Assembly (NCBI GenBank): GCA_035690725.1
Contig: DASSKF010000037.1
Location: 1 to 15,747 of the forward strand
From: DASSKF01 sp035690725
GTDB taxonomy: Bacteria > Actinomycetota > Actinomycetes > Actinomycetales > Dermatophilaceae
Reading direction: 5' to 3'
Length of the DNA stretch: 15,747 bases
The position numbers were made by a program, and so were the translations under genes. Position 1 is the stretch's first letter; the number at the start of each line of letters is the position of its first letter. Under the pieces are notes generated by a model. That model was not told the origin of the DNA. It saw only the letters and a list, made by a program, of their open reading frames with translations, and made no database searches. This document shows positions 5,932 through 13,324 of this stretch, piece after piece.

Positions 5932-7233
5932 ATGAGTGTCCAGGGATCACGTCTCGACCCGTGGCGGGAGTCCTATGCCCAGCGCACGGCGGGGATGACG
6001 ACCTCGGAGATCCGCGCCCTGTTCGCCGTCGCCTCCCGACCCGAGGTGGTCTCCCTGGCCGGCGGCATGCCGTACCTGCCGGCGCTGCCGATGGACGCGG
6101 TGGCCGAGACGGTGCAGCACCTCATCGCCGGCAACGGGACCACGGCCCTGCAGTACGGCTCGGGCCAGGGGCTGCCCGAACTGCGCGAGCACATCCTCGA
6201 GGTGATGGCGCTCGAGGGCATCGAGGCGCACGCCGACGACGTCGTCGTCACGACCGGTTCACAGCAGGCGCTGGACCTGGTCACCCGCGTCTTCGTCGAC
6301 CCGGGCGACGTCGTGCTCGCCGAGGCCCCCAGCTACGTGGGGGCGCTGGGCGTCTTCTCCTCCTACCAGGCCGAGGTCGCCCACGTCGCCAGTGACGACG
6401 ACGGGCTCATCCCCGCTGCCCTCGAGGAGCGGATCCGCGGCCTGCAGGCGGCCGGCAAGCCGATCAAGCTGCTCTACAGCGTCCCGAACTTCCACAACCC
6501 GGCCGGCACCACGCTGGCCCGGGAGCGCCGCCCGGAGATCCTCGAGATCTGTGACCGGCACCACATCCTCGTGCTCGAGGACAACCCCTACGGCCTGCTC
6601 GGGTTCGACCGCGACCCGTGGCCGGCGATGCGCTCGATGAGCGGGGAGGGCGTGGTCTACCTGGGGTCCTTCTCCAAGACCTTCGCGCCCGGCCTGCGCG
6701 TGGGCTGGGCGGTCGCCCCGCACGCAGTGCGCGAGAAGCTGGTGCTCGCCAGCGAGTCGGCCATCCTGTGCCCGAGCAACCTCGCCCAGATGGCGGTCTC
6801 GACCTACCTGACGAACAACGACTGGCGCGGGCAGATCAAGGTCTACCGCGAGCTGTACCGGGACCGCCGCGACGCCATGCTCGGTGCCCTCGAGGCCCAG
6901 CTGCCCGAGGCCTCCTGGACCCACCCGGACGGCGGGTTCTATGTGTGGCTCACCCTGCCCGAGGGGCTGGACGCCAAGGCGATGCTGCCACGCGCGGTCA
7001 CCGAGCGGGTGGCGTTCGTCCCCGGAACGGCGTTCTTCGCCGACGGTCAGGGTGCGCGGCACATGCGCCTGTCCTACTGCTACCCCGAGTCCGACCGGAT
7101 CCGGGAGGGAGTGCGCCGGCTGGCCGGGGTGGTCCGGGCCGAGCTGGAGGTCCGCGAGACGTTCGGGGCGGGTGGTGACCGGCCGCAACCGACCGACCAC
7201 GCGGTGCACTTCCCCGGCCCGGAGCAGCCCTGA
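5932..7233 (+). CDS. PLP-dependent aminotransferase (class I/II, 2-aminoadipate/MocR-like branch)
   Basis: A 433-residue fold-type I aminotransferase. The PLP-binding elements are in order: TGSQQALDL (108-116), substrate/PLP Asn in NFHNPAGT (186-193), the Asp of LEDNPYG that contacts the pyridine nitrogen (D217), and the Schiff-base lysine in SFSKTFAPGLRVGW (Lys249). An Arg in the C-terminal MRLSY segment is the usual carboxylate binder. It resembles the LysN/MocR-type aminotransferase domain but has no GntR DNA-binding domain. The amino donor and acceptor are not determined by the sequence. GGAGG (5922-5926) lies 5 nt before ATG 5932. The Ddl-like gene follows after 88 bp, so a role in amino acid or cell-wall precursor metabolism is possible but unproven. 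Confidence 0.9.
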   Translation: MSVQGSRLDPWRESYAQRTAGMTTSEIRALFAVASRPEVVSLAGGMPYLPALPMDAVAETVQHLIAGNGTTALQYGSGQGLPELREHILEVMALEGIEAHADDVVVTTGSQQALDLVTRVFVDPGDVVLAEAPSYVGALGVFSSYQAEVAHVASDDDGLIPAALEERIRGLQAAGKPIKLLYSVPNFHNPAGTTLARERRPEILEICDRHHILVLEDNPYGLLGFDRDPWPAMRSMSGEGVVYLGSFSKTFAPGLRVGWAVAPHAVREKLVLASESAILCPSNLAQMAVSTYLTNNDWRGQIKVYRELYRDRRDAMLGALEAQLPEASWTHPDGGFYVWLTLPEGLDAKAMLPRAVTERVAFVPGTAFFADGQGARHMRLSYCYPESDRIREGVRRLAGVVRAELEVRETFGAGGDRPQPTDHAVHFPGPEQP

Positions 7234-7321
7234 GCCGGAGCCGGCCGCACCGTTCCTCCGGCGCGGCGGGCGACGTCCGTACCCGTCTGGTGGATATCGT
7301 CGCCGACGAAGGAGATCGCCG

Positions 7322-8317
7322 TTGACCCACGTCCTCGTCCTGGCCGGAGGCCTGAGCCACGAGCGCGACGTCTCGTTGCGCTCCGGACGCCGTGTCGCCG
7401 ACGTCCTGGCCAAGCTCGACGTCGAGGCCCACGTCGCCGACGCCGACGCCGCGCTGCTCGGTCGCCTCGAGGCGACCCGGCCGGACGTGGTGTGGCCGGT
7501 CCTCCACGGCGCACCGGGCGAGGACGGCGCCCTCCGGGATGTGTTGGCAGCGCTGGGGTTTCGCTATGTCGGTGCCCGCCCCGACGCCTGCCGGATCACG
7601 TGGGACAAGCCGGTGGCGAAGACCCTCGTGCAGCGTGCGGGAGTGCAGACTCCCCGCGGGGTGGCCCTGTCCCACGCAACCTTCCGGGAGCTCGGCGCGA
7701 GCGGCGTGCTGGCCGCGGTCAGTACCTCGCTGGGCCTGCCCCTGGTCGTCAAGCCCGCCCGGGGCGGCTCCGCCCTGGGCCTGTCGGTGGTGCGCGAGCC
7801 GGGGGAGCTTCCGTCCGCGATGGTCGACGCGTATGCCTACGGTGATATCGCGCTGCTCGAGACGTTCGTCCCGGGCACCGAGGTGGCGGTGACCGTCCTG
7901 GAGGGGGAGGACGGCGCTCCACTCGCGCTTCCGGCGGTCGAGATCGTCCCCGACGGGGGCGTCTACACCTACGCGGCGCGCTACACGGCAGGCGAGACCG
8001 AGTTCTTCACCCCGGCGCGCCTCGGCGCCGAGGCGGCCACGGCGGTCGCCGACGCCGCGGTCGCCGCCTACGCGGCCCTCGGCCACCGGCACCTGTCCCG
8101 GATCGACCTCGTCGTCGACGACGGCGGCGTCCCCTGGTTCCTCGAGGGGAACGTCGCCCCGGGCCTGACGGAGACGTCGCTGACGCCGATGGCCATCGCC
8201 GCGTCGGGGGCCGACCAGGCGGCCGTCTACCGCCGGCTCCTTGATCACGCGCTCCGGGACGACGCGTCGCTGCCGGCGCAGAACGCCTCCACGGCACCGG
8301 GCCAGCCGGTCGCCTAG
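7322..8317 (+). CDS. ddl: D-alanine--D-alanine ligase family protein (ATP-grasp)
   Basis: A 331-residue ATP-grasp ligase with the Ddl landmarks: N-terminal GGLSHERDVSLRSG (9-22), HGAPGEDG (62-69), the ATP-binding KPARGGSALG loop (144-153), the omega-loop YAARYTAGETEFFTP (217-231) with the Tyr that contacts substrate, and the metal ligands in RIDLVV and LEGNVAPG (Glu275, Asn277). Family members join two D-alanines for the peptidoglycan stem. Two positions differ from the classical motifs: GSA instead of GSS in the loop and EGN instead of EvN. A relaxed or different substrate cannot be excluded. The start is TTG 7322, preceded by AAGGAG (7309-7314) with 7 nt spacing. It may be a second Ddl beside the main one elsewhere in the genome. 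Confidence 0.85.
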   Translation: MTHVLVLAGGLSHERDVSLRSGRRVADVLAKLDVEAHVADADAALLGRLEATRPDVVWPVLHGAPGEDGALRDVLAALGFRYVGARPDACRITWDKPVAKTLVQRAGVQTPRGVALSHATFRELGASGVLAAVSTSLGLPLVVKPARGGSALGLSVVREPGELPSAMVDAYAYGDIALLETFVPGTEVAVTVLEGEDGAPLALPAVEIVPDGGVYTYAARYTAGETEFFTPARLGAEAATAVADAAVAAYAALGHRHLSRIDLVVDDGGVPWFLEGNVAPGLTETSLTPMAIAASGADQAAVYRRLLDHALRDDASLPAQNASTAPGQPVA

Positions 8318-8320
8318 GCC

Positions 8321-8361
8321 GAGCTCAGCCCCACGTGCTCCTGGGCCAGTGGGGGTCGCTC
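8321..8361. terminator. Bidirectional terminator candidate between ddl and parB
   Basis: CCCCAC (8329-8334) and GTGGGG (8349-8354) form a GC-rich stem with a 14-nt loop, flanked by an outer GAGC (8321-8324) and GCTC (8358-8361). It fills the 42-bp gap between two convergent stop codons. There is no T-tract. Confidence 0.5.
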
Positions 8362-9937
8362 AGCCTGCCACGTCCTCGTCGGGCGCCAACACCGACAGGA
8401 TCCGGTTGAGGTCGTCCATCGAGGCGAACTCGACGGTCAGCTTCCCCTTGCGCTTGCCCAGGGCCACGTTCACCCGGGTGTCGAACCGGTCCGAGAGCCG
8501 CGCAGCCAGGTCATCGAGCTGGGGGTGCCGGTTGCCCGCCCGCGGTGAACGTGCGCGCACCCGAGGCTCGTCGTCCACGCCGAGCGCGATGATCTCCTCG
8601 ACGGTGCGCACCGACAGGCCTTCGGCCACGATGCGCTGGGCCATCCGCTCCATGGACGCGGCGTCGGCCAGGCCGAGCAGGGCGCGGGCGTGGCCGGCGC
8701 TGAGCACACCGGCGGCGACCCTGCGGGCCACCAGCGGGGGGAGCTTCAGCAGGCGCAGGGTGTTGCTGATCTGGGGGCGGGAGCGGCCGATCCGGGTGGC
8801 CAGCTCGTCGTGGGTGCAGCCGAAGTCGTCGAGGAGCTGCTGGTACGCGGCGGCCTCCTCCAGTGGGTTCAGCTGGCTGCGGTGCAGGTTCTCCAGCAGC
8901 GCGTCCCGCAGCATGTCGTCGTCGTGGGTGTCCTTGACGATGGCGGGGATGGTCGCCAGGCCGGCCTCACCGGCCGCCCGCCAGCGACGCTCGCCCATGA
9001 TGAGCTCGTACCGGGCTGCCTCGCCCTGGTCCGCTGGGGCGACCGGACGCACGACCACCGGCTGCAGCACGCCGATCTCGCGGATGCTGTGCACCAGCTC
9101 GGACAGCTCGTCCTCGTCGAACACGGTGCGCGGCTGACGCGCATTGGGACGGATGTCCCCCAGCGGCACCTCAGCGAAGGTCGCTCCCGGCACGGGTGCG
9201 AGCTCGCCGTCGGGGACGTGGGAGACGTTCTCCGTGTTGGCTGGCGTCCGCTTGTTTCCCGTGAAACCAGACGAGTCCACCGGGTCACTGCCGGCGCGGT
9301 CGTCGTCGTGCTGGGCGGCGCCAGCCGAGGCGTCGGTCCCGGAGGCGTCGGTCCCGGAGGCGTCGGACGCCGACGTGTCACTCCCGGTGCGGGCAGTCGC
9401 CGCCTCGTCGGTCGTGGTCCGCGCCGACGCAGCGGTTTCCGCCTGGTCGCGATCACGGTCGTCCGAGCTCGCCGACCGTTCCGCGTGCGAGTGGTGTCCC
9501 GTGAAACGGCCGGTGTCGCCGTGCGTGTTGTCCGATTCCCCGCGCGCCCGGGTCTCAGCCGCGTTGTCGGGAGACTCGTTGGTGGGCACCGCCGTGTCGC
9601 TGGGCACCGCCGGGTCGCTGGGTGCGGTCGGGTCGCTGGGCACCGCCGTGTCGCTGGGTGCGGTCGGGTCGGCTGGCGTGGTGTTTCCCGTGAAACGACC
9701 GGGGTCAGCGTCCTGCGGCTGCTCGGGTGTCGCCGGTGAGGTCCGGCCACCGTCGTCCCCGTCGCTGCTGGTGGAGTGGCGTGCGGTCGGGACAGCCAGC
9801 GGATCCGTCGCGGTCGGGTCCGGTCGAGCGCTGCTGTCCTTGAAGAAGACGTCCGTCGGCCGATCACTGCCCGTTGCCGGTGCACTGGGGATCAGGGCGC
9901 CCAGTCCGCGGCCAAGTCCACGACGCTTCTCACTCAC
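8360..9937 (-). CDS. parB: Chromosome-partitioning protein ParB
   Basis: A 525-residue CTP-dependent DNA clamp that loads at parS and spreads near oriC. The basic N-terminal peptide EKRRGLGRGLGALIP (3-17) is the ParA-stimulating motif. The core begins near residue 250, with GERRWRA (315-321) and ENLHRSQLNPLEEA (349-362), then the parS-reading helix-turn-helix at about 375-400 (HDELATRIGRSRPQISNTL) and a C-terminal dimerisation domain (475-525). ParB is usually 300-350 residues; here a linker of about 215 residues rich in Asp, Ser, Thr, Pro and Ala separates the first two parts. That linker contains three parS-like sites, read as FTGN, FTGH and FTGN, and tandem DNA repeats. The start is GTG 9937, immediately before the conserved SEKRRGLGRGL; an upstream in-frame start would add unconserved sequence. 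parA lies 124 bp upstream. Confidence 0.96.
   Translation of the reverse strand: MSEKRRGLGRGLGALIPSAPATGSDRPTDVFFKDSSARPDPTATDPLAVPTARHSTSSDGDDGGRTSPATPEQPQDADPGRFTGNTTPADPTAPSDTAVPSDPTAPSDPAVPSDTAVPTNESPDNAAETRARGESDNTHGDTGRFTGHHSHAERSASSDDRDRDQAETAASARTTTDEAATARTGSDTSASDASGTDASGTDASAGAAQHDDDRAGSDPVDSSGFTGNKRTPANTENVSHVPDGELAPVPGATFAEVPLGDIRPNARQPRTVFDEDELSELVHSIREIGVLQPVVVRPVAPADQGEAARYELIMGERRWRAAGEAGLATIPAIVKDTHDDDMLRDALLENLHRSQLNPLEEAAAYQQLLDDFGCTHDELATRIGRSRPQISNTLRLLKLPPLVARRVAAGVLSAGHARALLGLADAASMERMAQRIVAEGLSVRTVEEIIALGVDDEPRVRARSPRAGNRHPQLDDLAARLSDRFDTRVNVALGKRKGKLTVEFASMDDLNRILSVLAPDEDVAG
9254..9267. promoter_or_regulatory. parS-like site inside parB
   Basis: GTTTCCCGTGAAAC has one mismatch to the parS core. 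It is read on the - strand as Phe-Thr-Gly-Asn at ParB residues 225-228. Confidence 0.7.
9327..9371. repeat. 15-bp tandem repeat in parB
   Basis: Three consecutive units of the pattern GAGGCGTCGGTCCCG start at 9327, 9342 and 9357 (the last degenerate). They encode the Asp-Ala-Ser-Gly-Thr repeats in the ParB linker. Confidence 0.8.
9494..9507. promoter_or_regulatory. Degenerate parS-like site inside parB
   Basis: GTGTCCCGTGAAAC has two mismatches to the core, with one intact half-site. It is read as Phe-Thr-Gly-His at ParB residues 145-148, in the same frame as the other two parB sites. Confidence 0.5.
9584..9673. repeat. 18-bp tandem repeat in parB
   Basis: Five units of 18 bp (9584, 9602, 9620, 9638, 9656) alternate between two versions, GGGCACCGCCGTGTCGCT-like and GGGTGCGGTCGGGTCGCT-like. 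They encode the Ser-Asp-Pro/Thr-Ala-Val-Pro hexads at ParB residues of about 89-118. Confidence 0.85.
9683..9696. promoter_or_regulatory. parS-like site inside parB
   Basis: GTTTCCCGTGAAAC, identical to the 9254 site, is read as Phe-Thr-Gly-Asn at ParB residues 82-85. Confidence 0.7.
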
Positions 9938-10032
9938 TCCGGGAGACCTTTCGCTGTGTGTCGGACCACCGCACGGCGGCCGCTGTCTCGTTTCGATGGG
10001 CAGCTGACCCAAGGGGACAGCCTGTCACGTCG

Positions 10033-10047
10033 GCACCGGTCCGGTGC
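10033..10047. terminator. 15-bp palindrome between parA and parB
   Basis: GCACCGGTCCGGTGC is a perfect inverted repeat around a central T, located just after the parA stop (10062, - strand) and 95 bp before the parB start. As RNA it gives a 5-bp stem with a 5-nt loop. It could be a partial terminator or a protein site; the stem is short. Confidence 0.25.
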
Positions 10048-10061
10048 GGCGGCGCGCTGAC

Positions 10062-11465
10062 TCAGTTCGCGGCGGGATGGACTGCTCGCCGGGCGAGCTC
10101 GTTGGCCGCCTCGAGGTAGGCCAACGCACCACTGCTGGTCGGGTCGTACGTCATGACGGTCTGTCCATAGCTCGGTGCCTCGGAGATGCGCACGGACCTC
10201 GGCACCGTCGCGCGAAGCACCTGCTCAGGGAAGTGCGAGCGCACGTCGTCGGCCACCTGCGCGCTCAGCCGGGTCCGTCCGTCATACATCGTCATGAGAA
10301 TGGTGGAGACGTGCAGGTCGGGGTTGAGGTGGCTCTTGATCAGCTCGATGTTGTTGAGCAGTGCGCTCAGTCCTTCGAGCGCGTAGTACTCGCACTGGAT
10401 CGGGATGAGCACTTCCTCGGCGGCGACGAACGCGTTGACCGTGAGCAGGCCCAGGCTCGGCGGGCAGTCGATGAGGACGTAGTCGGGGCGGGACTGCCCG
10501 GACTCGGCCCGTTCGGTGAGGTGGCTCTCGATCGCCCGCCGCAGACGGGTCTCCCGCGCCACCATCGACACCAGCTCGATCTCCGCGCCGGCGAGGTCGA
10601 TCGTGGCGGGTGCACACCACAGCCCCGGAACGTCCACACACTCCTGGACGACCTTGCTCAGCGGTTCACCGTCCACGACCACGTCGTAGATGCTCGGCAC
10701 CTCGGCGTGGTGGTCGATCCCCAGTGCCGTGCTGGCGTTGCCCTGGGGGTCGATGTCGATCACGAGGACCTGCAGGCCGCCCTGTGCGAGCGCGGCGGCG
10801 ACGTTGACGGTGGTGGTGGTCTTGCCGACGCCGCCCTTCTGGTTCGCCACGGTGAGGACGCGAGTCTGGGGAGGTGCCGGGAGCGGGTCGGTGCCGAGCG
10901 CCGCCCGGCGGCGGTTCTCGTCGGCGAGCTGGGCCGCCAGCGGAGCCTCCGCGTCGGTCACGTCCGCCGGCCGCGTGTCGCTGGTTTCGCGTGAAACCTC
11001 CCGATCATGGACCTCCACGTCGGGCGGTGCCGTTCCACCGGCTCGCTCGGTTTCCCGTGAAACGACGCCGTCGGTGAGACCCGCAGCACTGGCCGAGGCG
11101 GCATCGGCCGCCCGCCTGACGGATTCCTGTGCCTCGCCTGCCTGGGCGGCTGTGCCCCCGATCGGGCCGGGTTCGGCCCGCACCTCGGCAGTACCGCTGT
11201 CAGCGGGATCGGCGACGACATCGCGGTCAGCAGCGCCAGCAGACGTGTGACCAGTGTCAGGGGCAGACGCGTCGGGAGCGACAGTGCCACCGGCCGCATG
11301 GTCCTCGGGAGCGCCGGGCGCAGCCGACCCGGGTGACGTTTCACGGGAAACGCCGCCGCGCGGACTGGCGGGACTCGTGGAGGGCCAGCCGAGCCCGGCG
11401 TCGGGCACGCCGTACGTGTCATCGGGCCAGCCGAGACCGCTCATACCGGCGGGTGAAGCCGTCAT
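10062..11465 (-). CDS. parA: Chromosome-partitioning ATPase ParA with long N-terminal extension
   Basis: A 467-residue Walker-type ATPase that binds nucleoid DNA nonspecifically and moves ParB-parS complexes. The catalytic core starts near residue 200 with the deviant Walker A KGGVGKTT (210-217), then the A' motif DIDPQGN (238-243) and Walker B in YVLIDCPPS. ParA (Soj) proteins are normally 260-300 residues. The first 195 residues here are a disordered Ala/Gly/Pro/Asp-rich extension with VSRET at 39-43, 135-139 and 157-161, each encoded by a parS-like 14-mer. ATG 11465 has AGAGG 6 nt upstream. Internal starts nearer the core are possible, but the coding-frame parS sites and the GC3 pattern argue that the extension is translated. 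It is probably co-transcribed with parB. Confidence 0.95.
   Translation of the reverse strand: MTASPAGMSGLGWPDDTYGVPDAGLGWPSTSPASPRGGVSRETSPGSAAPGAPEDHAAGGTVAPDASAPDTGHTSAGAADRDVVADPADSGTAEVRAEPGPIGGTAAQAGEAQESVRRAADAASASAAGLTDGVVSRETERAGGTAPPDVEVHDREVSRETSDTRPADVTDAEAPLAAQLADENRRRAALGTDPLPAPPQTRVLTVANQKGGVGKTTTTVNVAAALAQGGLQVLVIDIDPQGNASTALGIDHHAEVPSIYDVVVDGEPLSKVVQECVDVPGLWCAPATIDLAGAEIELVSMVARETRLRRAIESHLTERAESGQSRPDYVLIDCPPSLGLLTVNAFVAAEEVLIPIQCEYYALEGLSALLNNIELIKSHLNPDLHVSTILMTMYDGRTRLSAQVADDVRSHFPEQVLRATVPRSVRISEAPSYGQTVMTYDPTSSGALAYLEAANELARRAVHPAAN
10984..10997. promoter_or_regulatory. parS-like site inside parA
   Basis: GTTTCGCGTGAAAC has one mismatch to the parS core and is read on the - strand as VSRET at ParA residues 157-161. 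Confidence 0.7.
11050..11063. promoter_or_regulatory. parS-like site inside parA
   Basis: GTTTCCCGTGAAAC has one mismatch to the parS core and encodes VSRET at ParA residues 135-139. It is 66 bp from the site at 10984. Confidence 0.7.
11338..11351. promoter_or_regulatory. parS-like site inside parA, opposite polarity of its variant base
   Basis: GTTTCACGGGAAAC is the reverse complement of the GTTTCCCGTGAAAC variant and still encodes VSRET (ParA 39-43), using different synonymous codons. It is the parA site nearest the start codon. Confidence 0.7.
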
Positions 11466-11649
11466 CAGTACCTCTCGGACGTGACGTCAGTCGGGAAGCT
11501 GCTGTCGGAACTCCAGCCGCTCGGAGCTGGCCCTCGGGGAAAGCGCCCGGTCCTGGACTTCCACCGAATCGACGTCGCACGGACGACGACATTCGGGGCT
11601 TCCTCAGCAGGGGTCCAACCTACCGTGCCGGCCAGGTCCCGTGGGCACC

Positions 11650-11695
11650 GGCTGTGGACGCTCGATCAGTCGCCACCGGACCGACGTCCACAGCC
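11650..11695 (-). terminator. Inverted repeat across the rsmG stop codon
   Basis: GGCTGTGGACG (11650-11660) and CGTCCACAGCC (11685-11695) are 11-bp perfect complementary arms with a 24-nt spacer that contains the rsmG stop (11666-11668). On the rsmG transcript this forms a hairpin at the 3' end, consistent with termination or partial termination before parA. The arms also contain TGTGGACG, close to a DnaA box core. Confidence 0.5.
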
Positions 11696-12487
11696 TGCAC
11701 GCCCCCCGCGGCGGCGGCCTGTCGAGCGCTGGCCACGAGATCCAGCCGTGCGACCAGATCCCGACGTGCGACCAGATCCCGCCGTGGGTGCAGATCCGGC
11801 AGTACGACGCGCGCCGGGTCCGCCCCGACCTGCCGGACGGTTGCCGACCCGGCACCGGACCACGGTGGTGGGCTGCTCGAGCCCGGCGGGGCCGACCTGC
11901 ACCACCTCGGCCGACACCACCCCCAGCCGGTCCAGCTCGGCCCGGTCCTGCTCGAGCTCCTCGGTCGCCGAGGCCCCCTTCAGGGCCAGCAGGGTGCCGC
12001 CGGGTTCGAGCAGGGGAAGTGACCAGGCGCCGAGCCGGGCCAGTCGTGCCACGGCCCGAGCCGTCACGACTGGCGTCGCGAGGCGGTCCCACCACTCCTC
12101 GGCCCGTCCTCGGTGCACCTCGACGTTCGTCAGACCGAGCTGCTGCACGGCGTCGCTGAGCCAGGTGGTGCGGCGCAGCATCGGCTCGACGAGGTGCACG
12201 GTGCAGTCGGGCCGACGGATCGCCAGGGCCAGCCCCGGCAGCCCGGCGCCGGACCCGACGTCGATCACGTCCACGGCGACCGGGAGAAGCTCCTGCACGA
12301 CCGCGCAGTTCAGGACATGGCGCTCCCAGATCCGTGGCACCTCACGCGGGCCGATGAGGCCGTGCGTCACGCCGCTGTCGCACAAGAGGTCGACGAACCG
12401 GCACGCGGTCGCCAGGTTCTCACCGAACACGTCCTCCGCGACGGCGGGCGGGGCCGGTGCCGACGCGCGGGCAGGCGATTCAGACAT
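11666..12487 (-). CDS. rsmG: 16S rRNA (guanine-N7)-methyltransferase RsmG
   Basis: A 273-residue SAM-dependent methyltransferase that modifies one guanine of the 530 loop of 16S rRNA (G527 in E. coli); loss gives low-level streptomycin resistance in several bacteria. Visible signatures are IWERHVLNC (53-61), the SAM-binding DVGSGAGLPG (76-85) and VTARAVARL (141-149). The core ends near residue 212. RsmG usually has 205-240 residues; the extra 60-residue tail is basic and Gly/Arg/Ser-rich and is encoded partly by 18-bp repeats. ATG 12487 is chosen because the upstream part of the frame overlaps jag and is unlike RsmG. The ribosome binding site is weak, and translation may depend on coupling to jag, 31 bp away. 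Confidence 0.94.
   Translation of the reverse strand: MSESPARASAPAPPAVAEDVFGENLATACRFVDLLCDSGVTHGLIGPREVPRIWERHVLNCAVVQELLPVAVDVIDVGSGAGLPGLALAIRRPDCTVHLVEPMLRRTTWLSDAVQQLGLTNVEVHRGRAEEWWDRLATPVVTARAVARLARLGAWSLPLLEPGGTLLALKGASATEELEQDRAELDRLGVVSAEVVQVGPAGLEQPTTVVRCRVGNRPAGRGGPGARRTAGSAPTAGSGRTSGSGRTAGSRGQRSTGRRRGGRAGCGRRSGGD
11729..11800. repeat. 18-bp tandem repeat in the rsmG 3' end
   Basis: The 18-bp unit CGTGCGACCAGATCCCGA occurs at 11747 and, with one change, at 11765. A degenerate copy is at 11783, and a weaker one at 11729. It encodes Gly-Ser-Gly-Arg-Thr-type hexads of the RsmG tail. Confidence 0.8.
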
Positions 12488-12518
12488 CCGTTCGACTGTG
12501 CTGCAGCTCAGCCGCTCC

Positions 12519-13259
12519 TCAGCTCGCGTCGCGGGCCGGCTCGACCACGACATGGCGGTGGGGCTCGGAGCCCGCGGACTCCGAGACGAGGCCGGCAGCG
12601 AGCACCTCGTCGTGCACCACCTTGCGCTCGAAGGCGGTCATCGGCTCGAGCTTCTCCGGCTCCCCGGTGTCCTGCACCCGCTCGATCGCCGTGCGGGCGA
12701 CCTGCACGAGCTCGTCCCGGCGCTGCGCCCGGTGGCCGGCGACGTCGAGCATCAGCCGGCTGCGTTCCCCGGTCGACGCCTGGACCGCCAGCCGGGTCAG
12801 CTCCTGCAGCGCCTCCAGCGTGCGGCCGTCGGGGCCGACCAACCGGCGCGGCACCCGGCCGTCGTCGGAGTCGACGATCGCCACCGAGGCCCGGTCGCCG
12901 TCGACGTCCACGTCGATGTCCCCGTCCAGGTCGGCGATGTCGAGCAGCCGCTCGAGGAAGTCGGCGGCGACCTCGCCCTCCTGCTCGAGGTGCTCGACCG
13001 CGGCCGAGTCCGCCTTCTTCCGCGTCGACTGCTCCGGACGGGCCTCGTCCTGCTCGCTTGCCGTCTGCTCGCTTGCCGTCTGCTCGGTGGCGGTCTGCTC
13101 GGCGGCAGTCGGCTCCCCAGCGGTCTCCTCGGCGACATCCCGCTTGGCAGTGGGCTCAGCGGTGGTCTCCTCCCCACCGCTGACCTGCTCGGCGGTGGCT
13201 TCCTCAGCGGCCGGCTGCTCGGCAGCCGCCTGCGCCAGGGTGCTGTCCTGCTCCGTCAT
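12519..13259 (-). CDS. jag: KH-R3H RNA-binding protein (Jag/KhpB family)
   Basis: A 246-residue RNA-binding protein. Residues 1-85 are a disordered Glu/Ala/Thr-rich acidic region. A KH domain follows at about 95-170 (GEVAADFLERLLDIADLDG, then the nucleic acid loop GPDG at 142-145 and ALQELTRLAV). The C-terminal R3H domain (about 175-240) carries the Arg and His of FERKVVHDEV (Arg212, His216). In Firmicutes KhpB/Jag pairs with KhpA and affects cell elongation; the actinobacterial role is less certain. ATG 13259 has AGGAG 6 nt upstream. The gene lies downstream of yidC in the usual order yidC-jag-rsmG. The N-terminal repeat (four 15-bp units) is in frame. Confidence 0.93.
   Translation of the reverse strand: MTEQDSTLAQAAAEQPAAEEATAEQVSGGEETTAEPTAKRDVAEETAGEPTAAEQTATEQTASEQTASEQDEARPEQSTRKKADSAAVEHLEQEGEVAADFLERLLDIADLDGDIDVDVDGDRASVAIVDSDDGRVPRRLVGPDGRTLEALQELTRLAVQASTGERSRLMLDVAGHRAQRRDELVQVARTAIERVQDTGEPEKLEPMTAFERKVVHDEVLAAGLVSESAGSEPHRHVVVEPARDAS
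13051..13110. repeat. 15-bp tandem repeat in jag
   Basis: Four units start at 13051, 13066, 13081 and 13096. The first two are identical (TGCTCGCTTGCCGTC) and the last two degenerate. They encode Glu-Gln-Thr-Ala-Ser/Thr pentads in the acidic N-terminus. Confidence 0.85.
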
Positions 13260-13324
13260 GCCTGTCTCCTGCCTCGTCGAGTCGGGCGGTTCCGCACAAG
13301 CGGGGCGCGCCCGGTGGTCCGATC

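Noticed and set aside
9584..9673. CRISPR-like repeats in parB
   Set aside because: The 18-bp units are directly adjacent with no spacers and are in frame with the protein.
9938..10012. N-terminal extension of ParB to an upstream start
   Set aside because: The conserved ParA-interaction peptide starts immediately after GTG 9937; the extra residues are unlike ParB.
10044..10994. A + strand open frame of about 316 residues opposite parA
   Set aside because: The composition is that of the complement of a ParA core. The - strand frame carries Walker motifs and is clearly the gene.
11651..11695. A replication origin at the rsmG-parA junction
   Set aside because: Only two imperfect DnaA-like sequences and no AT-rich unwinding element are present. 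The usual actinobacterial origin is next to dnaA, beyond rpmH.
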